A stretch of DNA of 64,000 nucleotides, from contig BCHH01000011.1 in assembly GCA_001599595.1 (NCBI GenBank), positions 641,894 to 705,893 of the forward strand, in the 5' to 3' direction. Below, piece after piece: positions 57,053-64,000 of this stretch (position 1 is the first letter of the stretch; the number at the start of each line of letters is the position of its first letter). Source of the DNA: Beverwykella pulmonaria. Its lineage: Eukaryota; Ascomycota; Dothideomycetes; Pleosporales; Melanommataceae. A program made the position numbers and the translations under genes. The notes beneath the pieces were generated by a model. That model saw only the letters and a list, made by a program, of their open reading frames with translations. It searched no databases and was not told where the DNA came from.

Positions 57053-58809
57053 TTAAATGTCGACCAAGCAGCAGCTGTCTACAGCGCCGAATCCGGCGGC
57101 CACACCGCCTTCCTCGCTCTGGTCACCTTTTGTGCGGAGCAAGTACCCAGCCTCCCAGTTCTGCAGGATTTCACCTGAATCATTATCATCAGAGCCGTTT
57201 CTCCACAGACAAACACCATACACACCCAACTCTCCAATGACCCCGCCCTTGTGAAGCTCGCCATTACGAATAATAGCGTTCTTCAGCGGAGGAGGCTCGA
57301 TCATCTCCATCAGAATGTATGCCGGCCAATGTGTCTTCGGTAGGCTTTGAAGAAACGAGGGAATTGCTTTCCGGTATATGTTGTTTCCGCCACCTTCACG
57401 CTGGGGCTTGAGGACGTAATGGATAGCGGACGTGGGGTCTGCTGCTAACATTTTCGCCTCCTTGCCCGCCTCGCTCTCGTCTAATGGGTATATGGGAGCG
57501 AAAGTCGCCAGGACACGCGAAGCGACGCTTTCGTCTGGGAGAAAACGTTTCAGGTGTGGAGAGTGTGGTGTTGCCAGAACCTGCTGCACTTTCTTGCACC
57601 CGGCGAGATGTGTCAAGATACTTGGGCACTTGATTGCTCGACTTCGTTCGAGATGTAGCCGTGCGTTCCATTCTTCCTCTCTTGGATAGTCGTCCGGTGA
57701 GTACCCAGCGCGAAAGTAGATGGTAGTAACCTCGTAGGTAGTTGAAGGTGAATGGGGTGGTGTGTATACAAGAGTCCGGTCGGAGTCTAGGCTGGTATGT
57801 GACCGTGTCTGCTGGAAAGGCAATCGGAAGGCGCGTATGCCACTTTCTTCCAGCAAAGCATATTCCAAATGCCTTTGGTCAAACACATTCCTTTCCGGAT
57901 CTTGGACAACAAACAGCACGCAAAGAGGTCGTGCTGTCCGCGATGGCCCATACGCCTTGTGACTAGCAGCCAACCCGTGAGCTAGAGATGAAGCCGATTT
58001 ACTTTGACGAAGGGCATCTTCTGTGATGACCCCAGTGGCGGAGGCTGGGTATGCATCAATGGCGAGCAGGTGCTTGTGAAGAGTGGAGACCCGAGATGAC
58101 AAGCCGCCAAACGAAGATGCTATTGTATTGAATTCGACTTGTTTCAGTCCGGGAGAAGGGTGTGAGCTCGCAGGATCGACATGAACCATGTAGTCTGAAC
58201 GGAACAGACCAAGTGACAAGTCCTGTACCAAGTAAGAGATGGATCCTCTTTTTGAATCTACCACCATACCTGTATATATCCTTCCTTTTTGACAGCTAAG
58301 TGTGTCTGCCAAAGCCTTCCCGTGAATTCGTCGATATCAACGAGTCTAGAGACCGAGTGAGCATAGGATTGAGATAAATAAAACACGCCATCGACGATCC
58401 ATGTGTCTAGCCGTCATAATTCACACAAGGCATATATGCTTGCGCTTCTTTTATGTCACGAATAAGACAAGACCCTTCCGGATGGCGTGCTTTGTGGGTG
58501 CGCTTACTCTTCGACTATACCCTGCAGCCATTCTTCATCTCTTGCAATTGCAGAATAGAGCTCGTTGTATGCTTTTTGCATCCCAAGGCCTTGTTCAAAA
58601 CAAGCACGTGGAAACAGACTTGGAAATAGGGTTATTGGAGCTGTGGTTGCAAGAACACCAGAAGGATCCTGCGAGGCCGAAACGAAAGAAGGAGCCGGCC
58701 GGACCGCTAGGCCGTTAGCAATAGACCAGTCTTTGAGATTGGACAGCAGATATTGCTCTTCTCCGGGTGACAGCTCTGGCGGATAGTCCGCGTACGAAGG
58801 CATCGCCAT
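57053..58809 (-). CDS. GSH2: glutathione synthetase
   Basis: Three exons, complement(57053..58222, 58270..58345, 58508..58809), give 515 residues. The enzyme joins gamma-glutamylcysteine and glycine with ATP in the cytosol, the second step of glutathione synthesis. Diagnostic blocks are 'DWSIANGLAVRP', 'FEQGLGMQKAYNELYSAIA', 'LSLGLFRSDYMVH', 'QVEFNTIASSFGGLS', 'VYFRAGYSP'-type strand, and the glycine-rich ATP lid 'KPQREGGGNNIYRK'. The small second exon supplies 'DEFTGRLWQTHLAVKKEGYI', fixing both introns. I chose the ATG at 58809 (ACCAACATGG context, and MAMPSYADYPPEL fits homologue N-termini); an in-frame ATG at 58851 would add 14 residues. Confidence 0.95.
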
Positions 58810-59439
58810 GTTGGTTGATGCCTGGTGATGATTGTCGTGCCCAAAGTCCATTCGAAAACTTCGGCGCTAAGCAATGACGATTGCTCAGCCAAACGCCGAA
58901 CCTCGGAACCGCGCTTCCTTTCAACGAACCAAAGGGCACAACTCTCGAGAGTAACTCGCAAGAACCTGCGAGCCTAGCACGGAGCTTCGCGCAGCATCCT
59001 CATATTTTATTCTAGCCAACGCGTCTTCTGCAAAACGCGCATCTGAGTGGAGGCGCGAATCCACGTGATCTTAAGGCTGGCATATATCAAGGTGCCCCTC
59101 GGCCACCCATCCTCTCACGCCACACCAAGGACGCTCGAGAGCTCCACTCAGCGTGTCGTGTGGGTGTCCATTCTTGAAGCTAAAGACGTTGACAGGACCG
59201 CAGCGTAAACGTAGCTTTCTGGCCTCTCTGCGTTTGCGCTGTCTTACCGCCACCTTTATGTTGGGCATTTGCTTCACCTCTCGACTCTTTGCATTGACCT
59301 TCTCGATCGCTGTTGCTCACTCTCGATTTCACATACTCATCTCTCACCTCGAGCCTGGCCAAAGTTCACTTCAAGCGACATTGAATGCGTCACGAGTGCC
59401 TACTTCACCCCCCACCTATCAGAACGAGCGGTATGCGAA
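58810..59439. other. divergent promoter region
   Basis: 630 bases between divergent start codons. The frame of the right-hand gene is open through the last 170 bases but has no ATG there. Confidence 0.5.
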
Positions 59440-61290
59440 ATGGTGGCTGATGATCCCTGGTCATGGACTGTAGACGATCTGGTCGCACAGGTCTGTGGCT
59501 CTGGAGTGCTCTTCGACGAGGCTGGATTTGGTCCACCCAATTGTCCTAACCCACAGATATATGAATCCCTCTTCAGAAGCCAACAAATCGCCGGCAGGAC
59601 ATTTCTGACTGGCATCGATGACGCTACCCTAAAGGAGCTTGGAATACATATTCTTGGACAGAGACAGGCACTCTTAGCGGTAGTTCAGCTCTTGCGCTCT
59701 CGCTCCTTACGATACAAACATATCGCCGCGCCTGCGGAGACTACCGTCCTCGATCCGAGCCGCCAAAAGAGCAGAAGGATCAACCTCACCAACACCCCCC
59801 AGCAAACGAACGTCCACGGGAATCAATATGCCATTCATACAACAGCCGTGGACCAGCCTTTGGTAAGTGTTTTGGCTGGGGAATCCAAGAATAGACCGCC
59901 AGGGCAATGGGATTATCTATTGAAGCACGCAAAGGAAGACGACGAAGTTTTAGATTTTGATATGGATACAGAGCAAGAAGATGACGAGAGTGAAGCGGAG
60001 GAAGAGTCATTGGACACCATGGAGGTTGATGACCAAGAGCCAGTTCAAGAGGCAGAGAGTGTCGACGGGAGACTCAGTGAGGAGGAGATCATTGACGTAA
60101 TTAACGAATGTATTGAAAAGTACACGAACGCCTGGTATCCTGGGAAAATCGAAGACCAGCTCGTCGACGAAGTGGAGCTGAGGCAGAACGCCGACTCGGG
60201 AGGTTCAAGGGCCGTTCTTGCTGAGAGGTCAAAGATGGAAATCAAACACTACCAGAATTATCTCGACACAATGGGAAATGAGATCATGAGCTTGAAGTAT
60301 AAACGCAAAGATGAGGTCCGCCAACGATGTCGTAATATGGAAGTCACGGTCGAGTCACTAGAGTATGAGAAATGGCTACTGTCTATCTATGACCCAGACC
60401 GAAACGAGTTGCAGAGCCAAGTCACTGACGTTATTGATCTTGGATCTGGATCTGGATCCGATTCTTCGGACACTGAGGCCGAGCTAGGCTATGCTGAGTT
60501 AGTATCCACCACTGATAAGCTCAGTGTAGATACTCACAACTCGACTGTCTCCGAAATAATCAATAAGTCACAAGCTATAGGGGCTGACAGGCTTCAATCT
60601 CAACAACAATTTTCGTCTAAACGAATGAAGGGCTATCAGAAAGCTCACCCCCACCGACCAATGTCTGTAAATGTCCCATTGCACAACAGGAATAGTCCCG
60701 AATTAGCCTCCATCTCGACAGTGGCCAAATGGAGCTGGGAAGAATTGTTGGACAAAGCGGACCGGAAACGAATTATCATGAAGATCGTCCACGAGATGAA
60801 CGAAGAAGACCGAGAGATACTTCGTACGCGCATGATCACGGTCAGAAAACAAAATCTTCTTATGGAGATACCGCATTGCGTGGATATGATACTGCGAGGG
60901 GACAACAAAATACAAGGCGTACTACCTCGAGACCTTCCAAAGATCGTGACTTTTACTAAGCTGTTTTTCTCTTGGTGGCTTACCGACAACTACTTCCGCA
61001 AGGAGGTCAAGAAGTGGCGGTTGGAGGAACTTGCTCAATGCCTCGAAAAGAAGTCTTCAGACCCTGAGGTCTTCTATTACTGGGTACGCGAAATTCTCGA
61101 CAACACTTTCAGTAGAGAGGCATTAGCCAATCCCACGGCTCCTTCCGCGGCAGAGGTAATCGTCCTCTCCGACTCGTCCGATGAAGACGCGCCGAAGCCG
61201 GCTCCAACGCCGCGGAAGAAACAGGCAAATGCAAGCCAACCCGCTAAGAAGAATTCGCCTGTGAAGGAGACGTTTGTTGTTCTGGATTGA
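59440..61290 (+). CDS. SAM-like-domain protein with SUMO-interaction-like motifs
   Basis: A single-exon 616-residue protein that I cannot name. Residues 5-95 read as a SAM-like helical domain ('DPWSWTVDDLVAQVC', 'LFRSQQIAGRTFLTGIDD', 'LKELGIHILGQRQALLAVVQ'). An acidic segment follows (about 165-205). A central helical part (about 210-330) and a second helical part (about 425-565, 'WSWEELLDKADRKRIIMKIV') flank an S/D-rich linker. Three hydrophobic-acidic motifs resemble SUMO-interaction motifs: 'VIDLGSGSGSDSSD' near 388, 'VIVLSDSSDED' near 575, and 'FVVLD' at the C-terminus. A basic patch (RKK, KK) near the end suggests nuclear location. A DNA-repair or chromatin scaffold is a guess only. Confidence 0.75.
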   Translation: MVADDPWSWTVDDLVAQVCGSGVLFDEAGFGPPNCPNPQIYESLFRSQQIAGRTFLTGIDDATLKELGIHILGQRQALLAVVQLLRSRSLRYKHIAAPAETTVLDPSRQKSRRINLTNTPQQTNVHGNQYAIHTTAVDQPLVSVLAGESKNRPPGQWDYLLKHAKEDDEVLDFDMDTEQEDDESEAEEESLDTMEVDDQEPVQEAESVDGRLSEEEIIDVINECIEKYTNAWYPGKIEDQLVDEVELRQNADSGGSRAVLAERSKMEIKHYQNYLDTMGNEIMSLKYKRKDEVRQRCRNMEVTVESLEYEKWLLSIYDPDRNELQSQVTDVIDLGSGSGSDSSDTEAELGYAELVSTTDKLSVDTHNSTVSEIINKSQAIGADRLQSQQQFSSKRMKGYQKAHPHRPMSVNVPLHNRNSPELASISTVAKWSWEELLDKADRKRIIMKIVHEMNEEDREILRTRMITVRKQNLLMEIPHCVDMILRGDNKIQGVLPRDLPKIVTFTKLFFSWWLTDNYFRKEVKKWRLEELAQCLEKKSSDPEVFYYWVREILDNTFSREALANPTAPSAAEVIVLSDSSDEDAPKPAPTPRKKQANASQPAKKNSPVKETFVVLD

Positions 61291-62102
61291 AGTATACAGC
61301 GATGGCGGGTTGAAGAGGGCAGAGTGGCAAACTGTACAAAGCGCGAATTGATCAAAACACTTACTTGCCCAGAAGGCTTCAAGTGGGACATGGTGATTTC
61401 AGCGAGAGGTCGAGATGCTTACAAGCGCAGATGACACGGCGCAAAGCATTGTTCAAACTCTCAAGCAGAGATTCACAGTCCTTGGTACTTCGGACCCGGT
61501 TGTCTTTGAGGAGGGCAGGGTATTAGGGATGAATGAGGATTAGCAATAGATTGCACTTTGTTATGCACTGCTAGTTAAGCCAGTGGAATAGATGAATGGC
61601 CATCTTGTCCAACAGGTGCTTTATCAAAAACTTCTATTTCAAGGCTTCTATACAATAGTTTAAACACCGAAGATGCCGCTCATATGCGCTCATGATTTAT
61701 TCCGATTGCAACAATGGCGCCAGATATTTGGTGGTGCCGCGCCGATGCCTTGGCGCGGCAACCTCGGGATTTGCTCTGCTTGTACGGCATGTCGCTTTTG
61801 TTGTCTTTGAGATTTCGCCGGAGATGGATGATTCTAACCGCCACAGTTCCTAGCTCCCCTCACGAGTCTAGCTAGCCAACAATTAATCTGGTATGGGTCC
61901 GCCGGGACGAAGGTCGTTGGTGAGACAAGCCGGCCAATAAAGTGGCGGCCATTTGAAGCCGAGTACCGGCACTTTATTAGTTTCTTCTCCGCATATGAAT
62001 GAATTGTGTCCCTTCTCTCCCCCATCCTCACCTTGTTTTGCGCCCGCTCAGCCCCTTACCCGTCGCCCGCTCTCTCCCACTCACGCGCCCGATTGATACA
62101 CC
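61291..62102. other. intergenic, 5' region of HEM1
   Basis: 812 bases. The last 100 before the ATG are C/T-rich, as in many strongly expressed fungal genes. No other gene is supported. Confidence 0.5.
61934..61938 (+). promoter_or_regulatory. CCAAT box upstream of HEM1
   Basis: A CCAAT pentamer 165 bases before the HEM1 start codon. HEM1 in yeast is controlled by the CCAAT-binding HAP complex, so the position is plausible; binding here is not shown. Confidence 0.35.
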
Positions 62103-64000
62103 ATGGAGGCTCTCCTGCGCCAGTCGAGGTCCATGTGTCCATTCCTCTCCAAGACATCACCCGCCACTCTCCGCTCGCTCTCCACGACCGCTGCCGCCCA
62201 TCATGCCTCTCCCGGTGCGGGTAGCATGTCCAACCTCCAAGTGCTTGCCCGACGCTGCCCCATCATGGGGAAAGCTCTCGCCGTCCAAAGCGCCCGTTCT
62301 GGGAGCAGCGCTCTTGCCGGCGCTTTCGGCGGTGTGCGGGCTTACCACACCCGTGTCAATCGAGCCAAGTTGCACACTTCCTCACCGAAAGAAGCCCAGG
62401 CTGTAGATATTGAGAGGGCCAACCAAGGTATGACTCCCCATTTTTTATCCAGACTCACGTTACGTCATTTACGCCACTTTCTATGTGGTGCGGCTTGAGA
62501 AACTGCAGAGCTAACATGAGTGTCATGAACAGTGCCTTTCCCTCACGCTGCTAAAAAGCCCGCCGCAGTTCCTCATGCTCATGTGGGAGTACCGCCGATT
62601 CCCAAACCCGCGAAGTTCGACTATGAGGGCTTTTACGAGAATGAGTTGAATAAGAAGCACAAGGACAAGTCGTACCGCTACTTCAACAACATCAACCGAC
62701 TAGCCAAGGAGTTTCCCCGCGCTCATATGGCTTCAAAGGAAGACAAGGTCACCGTCTGGTGCTCCAACGATTACCTCGGCATGGGGCGCAACCAGCAAGT
62801 GTTGAAAGCCATGCACGAGACGCTGGACACGTACGGAGCCGGTGCGGGAGGAACTAGGAACATCTCTGGCCATAATCAGCATGCCGTGGCATTGGAAGGT
62901 ACCATTGCGAAGCTCCATGCGAAGGAGGCGGCATTGGTCTTCTCCTCCTGCTACGTTGCCAATGATGCGACCCTTGCGACCATGGGCAGCAAGCTTCCCA
63001 ATTGTGTCATCTTGTCTGACAGCCTGAACCACGCTTCCATGATTCAAGGTATCCGTCATTCCGGTGCGAAGAAGATGGTGTTCAAGCACAACGACATGGT
63101 TGACCTTGAAGCTAAGCTAGCCTCCATTCCTCCTGAGTATCCCAAGATCATCGCCTTTGAAAGTGTCTACAGTATGTGCGGCTCTGTTGGCCCGATTGAG
63201 GAGATCTGCGATCTAGCGGAGAAGTACGGAGCCGTGACCTTTTTGGATGAAGTTCATGCCGTTGGCATGTATGGACCGCATGGCGCAGGTGTTGCAGAAC
63301 ATTTAGATTACGAAGCCCACCGAGCCGGAAGGCCACAGGGCACGGTGATGGATCGTGTAGACATCATCACTGGAACACTTGGAAAGGCGTATGGTTGCGT
63401 TGGTGGCTACATTGCTGGCTCCGCTAAGCTGGTTGACACGATTAGGTCCCTCGCCCCAGGATTCATTTTCACCACTACCCTTCCACCAGCGACCATGGCA
63501 GGAGCAAAGGCAGCCATTGAGTATCAGTCAGGCTACCAAGGTGACAGGCGCCTCCAGCAGCTGCACACGCGCGCTGTCAAAGATTCCCTGAACGCGCGGG
63601 ATATCCCCGTCATACCGAATCCGAGCCACATCGTTCCCGTCTTAGTTGGCAATGCTGAAGTGGCGAAGAAAGCCAGCGACCTCCTGCTTGAAGATTGGGG
63701 CATCTATGTACAGGCCATCAACTACCCCACTGTCCCTGTGGGACAAGAACGTCTCCGGATCACGCCAACTCCCGGACATGTGCGCGAATACCGCGACCAT
63801 CTGGTGGAGGCCTTTGACAGCGTCTGGAATCAGCTGGGTATCAAACGCACGAGCGAGTGGGCGGCCGAGGGAGGCTTTATTGGCGTGGGCGAAGCTGGAA
63901 AGGAAGAGGAGCCTCCGCTCTGGACCGATGAGCAGCTGGAGGTCGACACTGCCTTCCGGGAAATGAAGACGGGTCAAGATGCTTCTAGCGTGCTTGAGTC
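62103..64000 (+). CDS. HEM1: 5-aminolevulinate synthase, mitochondrial (runs off window)
   Basis: Two exons, 62103..62427 and 62533..>64000, give at least 597 residues; the stop lies beyond the window. The enzyme condenses glycine and succinyl-CoA in the mitochondrial matrix, the first step of haem synthesis, using PLP. The N-terminus is an R/S-rich transit sequence holding two heme regulatory Cys-Pro motifs ('MCPFLS', 'RRCPIMGKA'). The catalytic core shows '[12 protein letters not shown]', '[14 protein letters not shown]', '[12 protein letters not shown]' and the PLP-lysine motif '[10 protein letters not shown]'. The intron of 105 bases (GTATGA donor, GAACAG acceptor) splits a valine codon. 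The ATG has a CACCATGG context. Confidence 0.97.

Noticed and set aside
1..64000. CRISPR arrays, bacterial operons or ribosome binding sites
   Set aside because: None seen; all gene structure is eukaryotic with spliceosomal introns.

Overview
The window is nuclear DNA of a filamentous ascomycete (Pezizomycotina). Genes carry one to six short introns with GTRNGT donors, CTAAC-like branch sites and YAG acceptors. Recognisable products include FAL1, the SF3a60/Prp9 splicing factor, Vps45, the ERMES subunit Mmm1, glutathione synthetase and 5-aminolevulinate synthase. Two features belong to filamentous ascomycetes: a HET-E/NWD-type WD40 remnant and a Fot1/pogo transposase relic with premature stops of the kind that repeat-induced point mutation (RIP) produces. 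I would guess Dothideomycetes or a relative, but the sequence does not settle the class.

Layout. 1-9.3 kb: the 3' end of an unknown gene, SEC72 (ER translocon), a head-to-head pair FAL1 / PRP9-SF3A3, and an Hsp70-like ATPase. 10-17 kb: a lineage-specific cluster of three Ser/Thr/Pro-rich proteins, two of them single-pass membrane proteins and the middle one carrying ten perfect-length nonapeptide repeats. 18-26 kb: a phytanoyl-CoA dioxygenase-family protein, an unknown protein, a DUF1330-like protein, an extended SDR reductase and VPS45. 26.6-39.5 kb: a Zn2Cys6 transcription factor, a BAR-domain (Mug137/endophilin-like) protein, a DDT/WHIM chromatin protein and MMM1.

39.5-44.1 kb is an accessory island and the most interesting part. 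Starting 56 bp from the MMM1 start codon there is a collapsed NLR-type WD40 gene. Next comes an intact intronless 827-codon Crinkler/RHS-type gene: helical header, P-loop NTPase, restriction-endonuclease-like C-terminus. Upstream of that lies a pogo/Fot1 transposase fragment with four in-frame stops. The intact effector-like gene between decayed neighbours suggests selection or recent arrival.

45-64 kb returns to ordinary genes: a short-chain dehydrogenase whose first exon I could not find, a tRNA-like Pol III unit, an ERF4-family protein (Ras palmitoylation), a TMEM198-like seven-TM protein with a long tail, glutathione synthetase, a nuclear-looking protein with SUMO-interaction-like motifs, and HEM1 running off the right edge. 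Splice sites given were deduced by eye from consensus signals and preserved reading frame. Long gene-free stretches are described as such.
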